64,000 nucleotides of DNA from Bacteroidota bacterium (GTDB lineage: Bacteria; Bacteroidota; Bacteroidia; Chitinophagales; Chitinophagaceae). Position numbers and translations under genes: made by a program. Location: assembly GCA_016868475.1 (NCBI GenBank), contig VGGU01000001.1, positions 57,405 through 121,404 of the forward strand, read 5' to 3'. Below the pieces are notes generated by a model. The model was given only the letters and a program-made list of their open reading frames with translations, ran no database searches and had not been told where the DNA came from. Positions 41,380-51,666 of the stretch are shown piece after piece. How positions within the stretch are numbered: the first letter of the stretch is position 1; each line of letters starts with the position of its first letter.

Positions 41380-43505
41380 GGAGTATGGAGCGTTGAAAGA
41401 AGAGCAAATGTACTTGAAGGTGGGGAGTATACAAAAGCGCCATTGATTAACATATCATGAACAGGAATGCTATGAAGCAGCAGTAATTTTTTCCAATTTT
41501 CGCGGGTTTTTGCACCAAGGGTCCCATCCAGTATGGCCATTGATATAGTATTGTGTTGTATCCAGCTTTCTCCATCATAAGGGGCAGACTTTGTTACAAG
41601 TAGAATGGTATTGGTTCTTGCTGTAGTGGAAATAGGCGGTTTAAATTTTCGATGGGGCACTATAACTGTCCATTCTCCAATTTGAAAATAGGGGGTTAAC
41701 AGCGTATCTATTTGTTGTTGAATCCGATAGAACTGATTACTGGCCAGGAGCAACCCATTTTTTTTCCTTTCTCTTGTACGGACGGTACTGTCCAGTAGAT
41801 GTAAGGCATGATTTCCTTTGATCCAACTGAGCATAGAGCCAGTTTTTGATTGGTAGATCACAACAGCTTCTTGTTGTTGATGAAAAAGAATGTCTCCACA
41901 TTGTATGACTATCAAAAAACAACTCAGACAACCAGCAATAATTGCGCCGGACTTGCTTTTCAATAATAACCATCCGGCTCCCGCGCAAAGGATGCCCAGT
42001 AGCAAAACAGCCTCTCCCCAGGTCCAATGCAATTTGTCTAATTGAATACCGGGCACTTCACTGATGGATTGAATGTATTGATTCATCCACAGGATTAATT
42101 TTTCTGCAAGTATCCCTATAGCCTTATTGAGGAAAGGAATATTAGCAGTGATCAATAAAAAAACCAACACATAAAGAATATAACTGGATAGTGGCACAGC
42201 TATCAGATTACTCAATAAAAATCCAAGCGGGAATTGCTGAAAATAAAACAACGTAAAAGGAGTGGTCAGTATTTGCGCAGCTAACGTTACGCTTATAAGC
42301 GTGGTCAGGAGTTTTAGTAAAGAATATGGGGTAGGTAGCGTATCCTGAATTGGTTTTGCAAAAAGCAGTATGCTTAATACAGCAACAAAAGACAATTGAA
42401 AACCCAGATCCCAAAGCCAATAGGGTTGAATCACTAACAATAAAAAACCTGCCGCCGCCAACGTATTTAGCGACGAGGGTTTACGTCCAATCATTTTTCC
42501 AATGGATACAATGGTAAAGGCCAGGGCTGCTCGTAGTACCGAAGGTGAAGCCCCAGCCAGTAAGGTAAATAGCCAAATAATTGGGATAACCAACAACTGA
42601 GAAAGCCAGCGACCTATTTTATTTTTTTCAAATGGTCCTACAAAAAATTGTAGCAACCATCCCAGTAAAGCTAGGTGCATGCCCGAGATAGCAATGATAT
42701 GCACCACACCTGTTTTGCTATAACTTTCTTGCAATATGGGATCCAAATGTTGTCTATAACCAATCAACAATGCGGCAGCTAATCCTGCAGATTGAGGATC
42801 CTGAATGGTTGAATCAAGCAATAACACTATTTTTTGTTGAAGCTTGGCAAGCCATCGGGTAAATGCGTAGTTACTGGCTCTTCTATCAAGAAGCAGCACA
42901 TCCTCGGTTTTAACCGTGCATCGATGGGTGATTTGCTGACGAGCAAAATATGTTGCCCAATTTCGTTCGCCTGGATTACCTGCATGTACAATCAACGTTG
43001 GCGTTTTAAGCAATAAGAGCTTATTTCCGGGAAACAATGGCGCCATTACTTCTTTTTGATAACTGGTAAGTAAAATTTTACCCGCTGCTGGCTGCGATGT
43101 TTTTCCTCTATGTAATGCCAGCACCTTAGCCACTACTTGCGTTGCCTGTAATTTTTCAACAGGGGTGGTTTCAACAATTACCTCCAATGCAGATGCCGGA
43201 AATGCAAGGTTAAATTTTCCGATCCAGTTTTTTTGTTGATGAATATCCTTTTGGATCAATAAAAGCTGTCCGGTGGTGATGAAAAACAACAGATAGGCAA
43301 TGGGAAGTAACTGTTGCCATTGATATTTTTTTTTGAAGGGAAGGAAAAAAAATAAGGCAAACAACAAAAGGCCTGCACTTGCTGGCAGTATTTTAGTTAT
43401 AGGCGTAAGGGGCAGATACTCTGCTATCAATATGCCCAAAAAAAGTCCCAGGAAAGGAAAGAAAAAGGGAGTACGATTAATAAAAAAAAGCAGCGCTTGT
43501 AACAC
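41376..43505 (-). CDS. comEC: ComEC/Rec2 family DNA uptake channel, without MBL nuclease domain
   Basis: 709 residues, many membrane helices. ComEC core GKTGVVHIIAISGMHLALLGWLL-like motif, PSVLRAALAFT and WDLGFQLSFVAVLSILLF are present, together with an N-terminal DUF4131 region (about 30-190). The C-terminal 210 residues lack the HxHxDH metallo-beta-lactamase domain found in longer ComEC proteins. The protein transports DNA across the inner membrane. The GTG start at 43505 falls in the carB terminator; no ATG is available nearby. Confidence 0.88.
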   Translation of the reverse strand: MLQALLFFINRTPFFFPFLGLFLGILIAEYLPLTPITKILPASAGLLLFALFFFLPFKKKYQWQQLLPIAYLLFFITTGQLLLIQKDIHQQKNWIGKFNLAFPASALEVIVETTPVEKLQATQVVAKVLALHRGKTSQPAAGKILLTSYQKEVMAPLFPGNKLLLLKTPTLIVHAGNPGERNWATYFARQQITHRCTVKTEDVLLLDRRASNYAFTRWLAKLQQKIVLLLDSTIQDPQSAGLAAALLIGYRQHLDPILQESYSKTGVVHIIAISGMHLALLGWLLQFFVGPFEKNKIGRWLSQLLVIPIIWLFTLLAGASPSVLRAALAFTIVSIGKMIGRKPSSLNTLAAAGFLLLVIQPYWLWDLGFQLSFVAVLSILLFAKPIQDTLPTPYSLLKLLTTLISVTLAAQILTTPFTLFYFQQFPLGFLLSNLIAVPLSSYILYVLVFLLITANIPFLNKAIGILAEKLILWMNQYIQSISEVPGIQLDKLHWTWGEAVLLLGILCAGAGWLLLKSKSGAIIAGCLSCFLIVIQCGDILFHQQQEAVVIYQSKTGSMLSWIKGNHALHLLDSTVRTRERKKNGLLLASNQFYRIQQQIDTLLTPYFQIGEWTVIVPHRKFKPPISTTARTNTILLVTKSAPYDGESWIQHNTISMAILDGTLGAKTRENWKKLLLLHSIPVHDMLINGAFVYSPPSSTFALLSTLHTP

Positions 43506-43510
43506 GCTGC
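43482..43510 (-). terminator. Terminator of carB, overlapping the comEC start
   Basis: On the minus strand GCAGCG and CGCTGC pair over 6 bp (9-base loop) and are followed by eight T. It is about 40 bases after the carB stop. The GTG proposed for comEC lies in the loop end of the hairpin. Confidence 0.75.
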
Positions 43511-43550
43511 CAGTATAATAACCTTACTTGATCAAAGCAAGAGGTAAAAC

Positions 43551-46376
43551 TTATTTACTCAGATACATGCTTCTATCCTTGTATAGCTGACGGAAGTAGG
43601 GATCACGTAAATCTTCGATAAAACGAATGGCCTCACCGGTTGATTTCATTTCAGGGCCCAGCTCTTTGTTAACGCCAGGGAATTTATTGAAGCTAAATAC
43701 CGGTTCTTTGATGGCAAAGCCTTTGAGTTTTTTCTCAAACTTGAAATCTTTTAATTTATGTGTTCCCAACATTACCTTGGTAGCCACATTCAAATAAGGA
43801 ATCTGGTACGCTTTGGCAATAAACGGTGTGGTTCTAGAGGCACGTGGATTTGCTTCAATCACATATACTTTTCCGTCTTTGATGGCAAATTGAATATTGA
43901 TCAGTCCTTGAATTTTTAAAGAACGGGCAATTTTCTCTGCGTATTCTTCCATCTTTTGCACAAGCAATGGAGAAAGATTGAAAGCAGGCAGCACAGCATT
44001 GCTATCACCTGAATGAATGCCGGCTGGCTCAATATGCTCCATCACGCCCATCACATGAAAATCAGTGCCATCAAAAATGGCATCGATCTCTGCTTCTTGA
44101 CACCGATCCAGAAAATGATCGATCAAAATTTTATTTCCAGGAATGTGTTTGAGCAAACTCACAACGGCTTTCTCCACTTCTTCGTCATTGATCACAATCC
44201 GCATGCGTTGTCCGCCTAGTACATATGAAGGACGAACCAAAACCGGATATCCTACCTTATTAGCCACTGTAACGGCCTCATCTACATTCCAGGCTGTGCC
44301 ATATTCAGGATAAGGAACACCAAGTTCCTTAAGCATATCGCTGAATCGGCCTCGGTCTTCCGCAATATCCAAACTGTCAAAGGAGGTGCCGATTATTTTG
44401 ATACCTCGTTGATGTAATCGTTCGGCCAGTTTCAATGCGGTTTGTCCTCCCAGCTGTACAATAACACCTTCGGGTTTTTCATGTTCAACAATTTCCCAGA
44501 GATGTTCCCAATAAACCGGTTCAAAATATAATTTATCCGCCATGTCAAAGTCCGTGGATACTGTTTCGGGATTGCAGTTGACCATGATCGCTTCAAACCC
44601 GGCCTCTTTGATGGCTAATAAACCATGCACACAGCAGTAGTCAAATTCAATTCCCTGCCCAATTCTATTGGGACCGGATCCAAGTACAATGATCTTTTTC
44701 TTATCAGAAACCACACTTTCCGAGTGATTTCCTTTTTCAAAAGTAGAATAGAAATAAGGAGTCTTTGCTTCAAACTCAGCAGCACAAGTGTCCACCATCT
44801 TATATACACGTGTGATACCGGCCTTCTTTCTTTTTTCATAGACTGCATCCTCATCGCCATTACGAACAATACGTGCAATTTGTTCGTCACTAAATCCTTC
44901 CACTTTTGCTTCCTCCAATAAGGAAAGCGGGAGTTCGTCCAAACTATACTTGGCCAACTCTTTTTCAAGGTTGACAATTTTTTGAATCTCATATAAGAAC
45001 CAACGATCAATGCCATTGGTAGCTTTGGAAATGGAGCTTACAGAAATTCCAGCTTGCAAGGCATCTTTAATGCGAAACAAGCGATCCCATTTTGGTGTTT
45101 TGATATAGTCCAGCAACTCTTCGGCGTGCATTAAACTCTTACCATAATAACCAAGCCCCACGGCATTATTCTCCAAACTCTGACAAGCTTTTTGAATGGC
45201 CTCAGTGAAACTGCGTCCAATAGCCATTACTTCCCCCACACTTTTCATCTGCAGTCCCAATGTATCATTGGCGCCCTTGAATTTATCAAAGTTCCAACGC
45301 GGAATTTTTACAATTACATAATCCAGTGTTGGTTCAAAATAGGCAGAAGTGGTTTTTGTAATTTGATTCTCCAGTTCGTCCAAACGATAACCAATGGCCA
45401 ATTTTGTTGCAATTTTAGCAATGGGGTAGCCCGTTGCTTTACTGGCTAAGGCAGAAGAACGGCTTACACGTGGGTTGATCTCAATGGCAATGATCTCCTC
45501 TGTATCTGGATTAAGGGCGAACTGTACATTGCATCCTCCGGAAAAATTTCCCAGATCGCGCATCATCCGTATAGCTGTGTTGCGCATCAGCTGCATGGCC
45601 GTATCGCTGAGTGTCATAGCGGGAGCCACCGTAATGGAATCGCCGGTGTGAACCCCCATCGGATCAAAATTTTCTACTGTACAAATAATACAAACGTTGT
45701 TGGCCGCATCGCGCAGTAACTCTAATTCAAATTCTTTCCACCCTAATACGGCTTGCTCTACCAACACCTCGTGAATCGGAGAGGCTTGTAAACCTCTATT
45801 AAGCGCTTCGTCCAAATCATTTTTATCATGCACAAATCCGCCACCTGTACCTCCCAGTGTAAACGAAGGACGGATGACCAGCGGAAATCCAATTTCCTGG
45901 GCAAATTCCTTTCCTTCTAAAAATGAATTTGCTGTTTTTGCGGTGGCCACTTGCACTCCCAACTGAATCATCCATTGCCTGAACTTTTCTCGATCCTCTG
46001 CTTTATCAATGGCTTTTATATCTACACCTATCAAACGAACATTATATTGTTTCCAAATTCCCAATTCCTCTGCTTCCTTAGCTAAATTCAATGCGGTTTG
46101 TCCTCCCATGGTGGGCAGCACAGCATCAATTTCATTCTCCTGTAAAATCTTTTCAATACTCTCAACCGTTAGGGGTAACAGATATACCCTGTCTGCCATC
46201 ATGGGGTCTGTCATAATGGTGGCCGGATTACTGTTGATCAGTATTACTTTAATGCCCTCCTCGCGGAGAGAACGGGCGGCTTGCGTACCAGAATAATCAA
46301 ACTCACAGGCTTGACCAATAATGATGGGCCCGGAGCCAATAATCAGGACGGATCGTATGGAGGTGTCTTTAGGCAT
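43551..46376 (-). CDS. carB: Carbamoyl-phosphate synthase large subunit, lacking the C-terminal allosteric domain
   Basis: 941 residues from ATG 46376. Two homologous ATP-grasp halves are clear: N half VLIIGSGPIIIGQACEFDYSG..., LGGTGGGF, EINPRVSRSSALASKATGYP; C half IIVLGSGPNRIGQGIEFDYC, LVRPSYVLGGQRM, EANPRASRTTPFIAKA. The protein ends at about the boundary where E. coli CarB (1073 residues) begins its MGS-like allosteric domain. This short form is usual in Bacteroidota. The track's first 13 residues before MPKDTS are excluded. carA is not in the window. Confidence 0.95.
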   Translation of the reverse strand: MPKDTSIRSVLIIGSGPIIIGQACEFDYSGTQAARSLREEGIKVILINSNPATIMTDPMMADRVYLLPLTVESIEKILQENEIDAVLPTMGGQTALNLAKEAEELGIWKQYNVRLIGVDIKAIDKAEDREKFRQWMIQLGVQVATAKTANSFLEGKEFAQEIGFPLVIRPSFTLGGTGGGFVHDKNDLDEALNRGLQASPIHEVLVEQAVLGWKEFELELLRDAANNVCIICTVENFDPMGVHTGDSITVAPAMTLSDTAMQLMRNTAIRMMRDLGNFSGGCNVQFALNPDTEEIIAIEINPRVSRSSALASKATGYPIAKIATKLAIGYRLDELENQITKTTSAYFEPTLDYVIVKIPRWNFDKFKGANDTLGLQMKSVGEVMAIGRSFTEAIQKACQSLENNAVGLGYYGKSLMHAEELLDYIKTPKWDRLFRIKDALQAGISVSSISKATNGIDRWFLYEIQKIVNLEKELAKYSLDELPLSLLEEAKVEGFSDEQIARIVRNGDEDAVYEKRKKAGITRVYKMVDTCAAEFEAKTPYFYSTFEKGNHSESVVSDKKKIIVLGSGPNRIGQGIEFDYCCVHGLLAIKEAGFEAIMVNCNPETVSTDFDMADKLYFEPVYWEHLWEIVEHEKPEGVIVQLGGQTALKLAERLHQRGIKIIGTSFDSLDIAEDRGRFSDMLKELGVPYPEYGTAWNVDEAVTVANKVGYPVLVRPSYVLGGQRMRIVINDEEVEKAVVSLLKHIPGNKILIDHFLDRCQEAEIDAIFDGTDFHVMGVMEHIEPAGIHSGDSNAVLPAFNLSPLLVQKMEEYAEKIARSLKIQGLINIQFAIKDGKVYVIEANPRASRTTPFIAKAYQIPYLNVATKVMLGTHKLKDFKFEKKLKGFAIKEPVFSFNKFPGVNKELGPEMKSTGEAIRFIEDLRDPYFRQLYKDRSMYLSK

Positions 46377-46460
46377 TTTAAAAAAAACAAATTGTGTAAA
46401 GCTAAGGGAAATCAAGGGTTGTGAAGAGTGTTCCTGTCATAAATTTCTTGGCTGGGACCT

Positions 46461-46468
46461 TACCTTTA
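46461..46468 (+). promoter_or_regulatory. Candidate -7 box of the M23 peptidase gene at 46.5 kb
   Basis: TACCTTTA (one mismatch) with three bases (CGC) before ATG 46472, again near-leaderless. Confidence 0.35.
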
Positions 46469-46471
46469 CGC

Positions 46472-48265
46472 ATGCAAAAAAAACTACTACTTTTTTCTTT
46501 TCTTTTTCCTGCTTTTTTTATCACTCTTGCTCAGCCCCCTCAAATCCCAAGAGGTTATTTTAGAAATCCCATGGGTATTCCCATGGAGCTTACTGCCAAC
46601 TTTGGAGAGCTTCGTACTCATCACTGGCACATGGGTTTAGATATTCGTACAAATGCCAAGGAGAACCTGCCCGTATATGCGGCAGCTGGCGGTTATATTG
46701 CTGCAGTAGGGGTAAGGCCGCTCAGTTTTGGCCGTTTTATCATCGTCAATCATCCCAATGGTCTGTCTACATTATATGCGCATCTGAATGATTTTGCTCC
46801 GGAGTTGGAAGCCTATGTAACCAACCAACAATATCAACAGGAATCCTGGGCCATTGAACTAAAATTTTCTGCAAACCAATTTCCGGTATCCAAGGGAACG
46901 CACATAGGATATAGTGGAAATACCGGTGGATCAGCTGGGCCACACTTGCATTTTGAAATAATGGATACTCAAACGGAGCGTCGTTTAAACCCACTGCTAT
47001 TTGGTTTTCCATTGGAGGACAAAGTTCCTCCGGTAATCAAAGGACTGGCAGTATATGACAGAGGCCGCTCCATCAATGGACAATCTCCCAAGATAGTTCC
47101 CATAAAAAAAACAGCTACGGGTTATACATTGGCCAATGCAGGAACGCTCATCACTTCACTCAATCAAATTGGATTGGCCATTCAAGCTATAGATCAGGTT
47201 AGCGGTTCGTCAAATCCTAATGGCATTTATGCTGCAACCCTTGAAGTAGATGGGCAAACAATGTTGTCTTTTATTTTGGATAGTCTCAACTATGAACAAA
47301 CAGGGTATATCAATGCGCATATTGATTACGGGCATAAAAAAGCTGGGGGCGCTTTTTATCAGCATCTTTCCATGTTGCCGGGAGAAGGAGGCGTTGCATA
47401 CCATCCTTATCAATCCAACGGAGTAATTAGATTAACAGATACTTTACCTCATCAAGTTGCAATTATTGTTACCGATCCATACCAAAACAAATCAGTACTT
47501 CAGTTTTTATTAAAAACTACCAATCCCTGGTTGGGCCCGGCCGCCAATCCGGCTAAATTACCAGGTAAGGAACCTACTCATTTTGTTCCCGGTAACCCGG
47601 TATTAATTCGGAAGCCTGATTTTCAGATTGATTTCCCTGCCATGGGACTTTATGATAGTCTTCCCATTTATTATCGTCGGGACCTATTTCCAATTTTGCC
47701 TGGAGCTATAACTGCACGATATCAGCTGAATGACCCAAACACTCCGGTTCATCTCAATTTTACGGTTAGATTAAAACCTGAACGTGAAATTCCCCAAAGC
47801 CTTAGAAATAAAGTAGTGGTGCAACGAACTTATGGGGCAATTAAGAAAGTAAAAAAAGCAAATTTTGAGAACCAATGGGCAACTGCAGAATTTGACGACT
47901 TTGGTTATTTCCAGGCATTTGTAGACACCATCCCTCCGCAGATTACACTGGCTGGTAAAGGAGATACTATTGATGTAAGTGCCGCTTCGCGATTGATTTT
48001 TACTCCTACTGATAATTTAAGTCCCATTAACTATTTCCGCGCTGAACTAAATGATAGTTGGATACGATTTACTAATGACAAGGGGCGCAACTGGATTTAT
48101 CGGTTTGATGAACGTTGCCCTTACGGAGTACATAAGCTAAAAGTAACCGTGGAGGATCTGGTCGGGAATAGCACTACCAAAGTCTGGTGGATCAAGAGAG
48201 GTCCTTACAAACCTCCTGTAAAAAAATCAAGCCAAAGAAAATTCGGTAAAAAAAAGAAACAATAG
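46472..48265 (+). CDS. M23 family metallopeptidase with large C-terminal extension
   Basis: 597 residues from ATG 46472. Signal peptide MQKKLLLFSFLFPAFFITLAQ. LytM/M23 domain at about 35-190 with the zinc ligands His53 and Asp57 (HWHMGLDI) and PHLHFEIMD. The remaining 400 residues hold repeats of beta-sandwich type (e.g. DRGRSINGQSP, TDPYQNKSVLQF, VEDLVGNSTTKVWWI) and a Lys-rich tail. Likely a peptidoglycan endopeptidase or an amidase activator. The first 17 residues given by the track overlap the divergent carB leader and are dropped. Confidence 0.9.
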   Translation: MQKKLLLFSFLFPAFFITLAQPPQIPRGYFRNPMGIPMELTANFGELRTHHWHMGLDIRTNAKENLPVYAAAGGYIAAVGVRPLSFGRFIIVNHPNGLSTLYAHLNDFAPELEAYVTNQQYQQESWAIELKFSANQFPVSKGTHIGYSGNTGGSAGPHLHFEIMDTQTERRLNPLLFGFPLEDKVPPVIKGLAVYDRGRSINGQSPKIVPIKKTATGYTLANAGTLITSLNQIGLAIQAIDQVSGSSNPNGIYAATLEVDGQTMLSFILDSLNYEQTGYINAHIDYGHKKAGGAFYQHLSMLPGEGGVAYHPYQSNGVIRLTDTLPHQVAIIVTDPYQNKSVLQFLLKTTNPWLGPAANPAKLPGKEPTHFVPGNPVLIRKPDFQIDFPAMGLYDSLPIYYRRDLFPILPGAITARYQLNDPNTPVHLNFTVRLKPEREIPQSLRNKVVVQRTYGAIKKVKKANFENQWATAEFDDFGYFQAFVDTIPPQITLAGKGDTIDVSAASRLIFTPTDNLSPINYFRAELNDSWIRFTNDKGRNWIYRFDERCPYGVHKLKVTVEDLVGNSTTKVWWIKRGPYKPPVKKSSQRKFGKKKKQ

Positions 48266-48283
48266 CGTGCGTGTTACTATAGT

Positions 48284-49048
48284 CTAGCCGGATTTGATCC
48301 TCCATTCCAACTGACCATGTTGTATGGGTTGTTCAATTCTGTCAAGTAATAATTCGCCATTAGCGTTAACGCCAAGCGGAATGGCTTGAAAGCTGGTGCC
48401 TGCCCTTGAAAAACTACAAAGTTGGCCTCGGCAGTAAAGAAACTGTTGGTATTGCTCTAAAATTGTATCTGGACTCCAGGTTATTGCTTTTTGCAAGTAA
48501 TCCGAGAGCGATGCGCACAAACTTTCTGCAGCAGTTGCCGGTGCTGATTTTTTTCCAATGAGTTGAAACAGCGAAACGGGATTTGGCAAGTTGCTGGAAA
48601 ACTGTTCTTGATTGAGGTTGATCCCAATGCCGGTAATAGCCCAGCTCCATTCTCCGCCACTGCTTACCATATTTTCAATTAGAATACCTCCGATTTTCTG
48701 ATTATTCCAGTATAGATCATTAGGCCATTTAATACGAAATTGGTCGGTGTTTACATGCGTTGCCAACCAGGCCCGGGTTCCAAGGGCAATCAGCGCACTG
48801 AGTAGAAATTGTTGCTGAATCGTTAAAAAAACAGGTTTAATAAGAAGGCTTAATGCAATGCCCTGGTCTTTTTCTCCCTGCCAATTTTTTCCACGTTGGC
48901 CCTTTCCGCTTTGCTGATCCGCAGTGAAAATAGCCAGTCCGGGACTTGCTTTTCCTGATAAAATATATCGACGAGCCTCCTCATTGGTGCTGTCCACCGA
49001 AGGAAGGTTTACAAAAGGGGTACCTAAGGGGTATGGAAGAGGTGACAA
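48284..49048 (-). CDS. birA: Biotin-[acetyl-CoA-carboxylase] ligase
   Basis: 254 residues from a TTG start; no upstream ATG. Biotin protein ligase core: PSVDSTNEEA, QQSGKGQRGKNW (the GRGRxGR loop in altered form), RIKWPNDLYWNNQKIGGIL, and a C-terminal SH3-like part. No N-terminal DNA-binding domain, so it should not act as the biotin repressor. It attaches biotin to carrier proteins. It is divergent from rsfS. Confidence 0.9.
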   Translation of the reverse strand: MSPLPYPLGTPFVNLPSVDSTNEEARRYILSGKASPGLAIFTADQQSGKGQRGKNWQGEKDQGIALSLLIKPVFLTIQQQFLLSALIALGTRAWLATHVNTDQFRIKWPNDLYWNNQKIGGILIENMVSSGGEWSWAITGIGINLNQEQFSSNLPNPVSLFQLIGKKSAPATAAESLCASLSDYLQKAITWSPDTILEQYQQFLYCRGQLCSFSRAGTSFQAIPLGVNANGELLLDRIEQPIQHGQLEWRIKSG

Positions 49049-49057
49049 TTAATTATG

Positions 49058-49065
49058 TATTTTTG
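49058..49065 (+). promoter_or_regulatory. Candidate -7 box of rsfS-ftsH
   Basis: TATTTTTG, an exact match to TAnnTTTG, 39 bases before the rsfS TTG start. It lies next to the opposite birA start. Confidence 0.4.
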
Positions 49066-49104
49066 CAAGGTTAAAGGAAATACGAAACTAAAGCAATCGA
49101 ATAG

Positions 49105-49539
49105 TTGGAACAACTGGCATTACTAGCCGGGGGAAGGACAAAGGGATCCTCTGCTGGGAAAAAAGGGGTCAAACGTCTCACCAAGAGCTCCAAGATCATC
49201 AAAACCATCATTGCTGCCATTGAAGCTAAAAAGGGCGAGAAAATTGTTTTGTTAGACCTGCGGAAGATCAATGAGGCTGTTGCGGACTTCTTTATTATTT
49301 GCGAAGCAGGCAATCACCCTCAAATCAGGGCCATTGCTGATTATGTAATGGATGAGCTGCAGGACCGATGCGCTGAAAAGCCCTATCGGCAGGAGGGGCA
49401 AAAGCAAATGCAATGGGTGTTGATTGACTATGTGAATGTGGTGGTGCATGTAATTACTCCGGAATTACGCCGTTTTTACAAACTGGAAGACATGTGGAGT
49501 GATGCGGATTGCACAGAGATTGGCGCATCAAAAAAATAA
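49105..49539 (+). CDS. rsfS: Ribosomal silencing factor RsfS
   Basis: 144 residues from TTG 49105. The RsfS/Iojap domain spans about 25-140: SSKIIKTIIAAIEAKKGEKIVLLDLRKI, ADFFIICEAGNHPQIRAIADYV, and WVLIDYVNVVVHVITPELRRFYKLEDMW. It binds L14 and blocks subunit joining under starvation. The 20 residues before the domain are Gly/Lys-rich, and the start is uncertain because no ATG precedes the domain. ftsH follows, a common order in Bacteroidota. Confidence 0.9.
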   Translation: MEQLALLAGGRTKGSSAGKKGVKRLTKSSKIIKTIIAAIEAKKGEKIVLLDLRKINEAVADFFIICEAGNHPQIRAIADYVMDELQDRCAEKPYRQEGQKQMQWVLIDYVNVVVHVITPELRRFYKLEDMWSDADCTEIGASKK

Positions 49540-49545
49540 ACAATT

Positions 49546-49559
49546 AAGCAGATCTGCTT
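49546..49559. promoter_or_regulatory. 14-base palindrome between rsfS and ftsH
   Basis: AAGCAGATCTGCTT is perfectly symmetric, six bases after the rsfS stop, and continues with TGTAG. It could be an operator or a weak hairpin; there is no T tail for a strong terminator. Confidence 0.25.
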
Positions 49560-49591
49560 TGTAGCAGTATAGTTATAGAAGAATAAAATTT

Positions 49592-51664
49592 ATGGAACCA
49601 AACAAGGAAAATAGAAAAAAAGGAGACTTACCTCCGGGAACTCCCAATCGAAAAGGCCCTCAATTCAATATTTATTGGCTTTATGCTATTATTCTAGTCT
49701 TTTTGGTTGGGTCTTCCTTATCTGGCCCCTTGACTCCAAATATGGCCAAGATAAATGAGCTTGAGTTCAAGAACATGGTTGCACAAGGTCAGGTGGACCA
49801 TTACACTATTATTGATAACAGAAAGTTGGTAAAAGTTCATCTCAATGCCACCGGGCAAAAAGCACATGCCAAAATAATTAAGGAAGCTGCCGGTAAGGTG
49901 AATCCCAAAGGTCCTCATATGGCATTTAAGATTACGGGTGCCGACGGATTTAAAAAATCCATGGATGATTTTTACAGAGAAAAAAGAGACAATGCAGCCC
50001 GCGATCAGGTACCCTATACGGCAATTGAAGTGCCCTACGAAGTAGAAAGTGAAAGAGATTGGATTGGAGGCGCTATTCAGTTGATCCTTCCCATTTTATT
50101 ATTTGCGGCCATTTGGGTGATGATGATGCGTAAAATGAGTGGTGGCGCTGGAGGGGGACCAGGCGGTGGAGGTATTTTTAGTATCGGTAAATCCAAAGCC
50201 ACTTTGTTTGACAAAGGAACAAAAGTGAACATCACTTTTGCCGATGTGGCGGGTTTGGATGAAGCCAAGGTTGAGGTCATGGAAATTGTGGACTTCCTAA
50301 AAAATCCTAAGAAGTATACCAATTTAGGAGGTAAAATTCCAAAGGGTGCCTTGTTAGTTGGACCTCCCGGTACCGGAAAAACATTATTGGCTAAAGCAAT
50401 GGCAGGTGAAGCACAGGTTCCCTTCTTTAGTTTGAGTGGCTCGGATTTTGTAGAAATGTTTGTGGGAGTTGGTGCCAGTCGTGTACGAGATCTTTTCAAA
50501 CAGGCCCGTGAAAAAGCCCCCTGTATCATTTTCATAGATGAAATTGATGCCATTGGTCGTACACGCGGCAAGAATGCAATGATGAGTAATGACGAACGGG
50601 AGAGTACGCTCAATCAAATGCTGGTGGAGATGGATGGCTTTGGTACGGATACCGGAATTATTGTCTTGGCTGCCACTAACCGGCCGGATGTATTAGATAG
50701 TGCGTTATTACGCCCAGGTCGTTTTGATCGACAGATAGCAATTGATAAACCAGATCTGAAAGGAAGAGAGGATATTTTTAAAGTGCATCTCAAGGCAATA
50801 AAAATTGCCACAACGCTGGATATCCATAAGTTGGCAGAACAAACTCCTGGATTTGCGGGAGCGGATATTGCCAATGTCTGCAATGAAGCTGCGTTGATTG
50901 CAGCGCGCAACAACAAAGAAGCCGTAGACATGAAAGATTTTCAAGACGCAGTGGATCGTGTGATTGGTGGTTTAGAAAAAAAGACAAAGATCATTTCTCC
51001 GGAAGAGAAAAAAATTATCGCTTATCACGAAGCAGGTCATGCTATTTGCGGATGGTTCCTGGAGCATGCTTATCCACTTTTGAAAGTGACCATTGTTCCT
51101 CGAGGTACCGCTGCATTAGGTTATGCGCAGTATACACCCAAAGAGCAATATCTCTATAATACCGATCAACTCAATGATCAACTCTGCATGACATTGGGCG
51201 GCAGGGCCAGTGAGGAAATTTTCTTTGGAAAGATTTCTACCGGAGCGCAAAATGACCTGCAACAAATTACTCGTACAGCTTATGCTATGGTAACGGTTTA
51301 CGGGATGAACCAAAAGGTAGGTAATGTAAGCTTTTACGATCCTCAGCAAGAGAGTGCATTTACAAAACCCTATTCAGACGATACGGCTAAGTTGATCGAC
51401 TACGAAGTGCGTCATTTAATTGATGCCGCTTACGAACGCACAAAAAGTTTATTGACTAGTAAAAAGGAGGAAGTAGAGAAACTGGCTAATGCACTCTTGG
51501 AAAAAGAAGTGTTGTTTCAAAGCGATGTGGAGGGCTTGATCGGTAAGCGTCCTTTTGAAGAAAAAAAGATTCTTGCTACAGCAGAAACAACTACTGCTGA
51601 ATCCATTCCTACTGCAACCTCATCAACCGAGCAAGAAAGTAATACTACTGAGAGCAAAGATTGA
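49592..51664 (+). CDS. ftsH: ATP-dependent zinc metalloprotease FtsH
   Basis: 690 residues. N-terminal cytoplasmic start, helix at 29-45, periplasmic domain (about 50-158), helix 162-180, Gly-rich linker. AAA+ module with Walker A GPPGTGKT (257-264), Walker B FIDEID, SRH region [19 protein letters not shown]; peptidase HEAGH at 479-483 with the third ligand Asp in the downstream region. It degrades misfolded membrane proteins. C-terminal 25 residues are Thr/Ser-rich and non-conserved. Between rsfS and lutC in the usual Bacteroidota order. Confidence 0.97.
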   Translation: MEPNKENRKKGDLPPGTPNRKGPQFNIYWLYAIILVFLVGSSLSGPLTPNMAKINELEFKNMVAQGQVDHYTIIDNRKLVKVHLNATGQKAHAKIIKEAAGKVNPKGPHMAFKITGADGFKKSMDDFYREKRDNAARDQVPYTAIEVPYEVESERDWIGGAIQLILPILLFAAIWVMMMRKMSGGAGGGPGGGGIFSIGKSKATLFDKGTKVNITFADVAGLDEAKVEVMEIVDFLKNPKKYTNLGGKIPKGALLVGPPGTGKTLLAKAMAGEAQVPFFSLSGSDFVEMFVGVGASRVRDLFKQAREKAPCIIFIDEIDAIGRTRGKNAMMSNDERESTLNQMLVEMDGFGTDTGIIVLAATNRPDVLDSALLRPGRFDRQIAIDKPDLKGREDIFKVHLKAIKIATTLDIHKLAEQTPGFAGADIANVCNEAALIAARNNKEAVDMKDFQDAVDRVIGGLEKKTKIISPEEKKIIAYHEAGHAICGWFLEHAYPLLKVTIVPRGTAALGYAQYTPKEQYLYNTDQLNDQLCMTLGGRASEEIFFGKISTGAQNDLQQITRTAYAMVTVYGMNQKVGNVSFYDPQQESAFTKPYSDDTAKLIDYEVRHLIDAAYERTKSLLTSKKEEVEKLANALLEKEVLFQSDVEGLIGKRPFEEKKILATAETTTAESIPTATSSTEQESNTTESKD

Positions 51665-51666
51665 TC

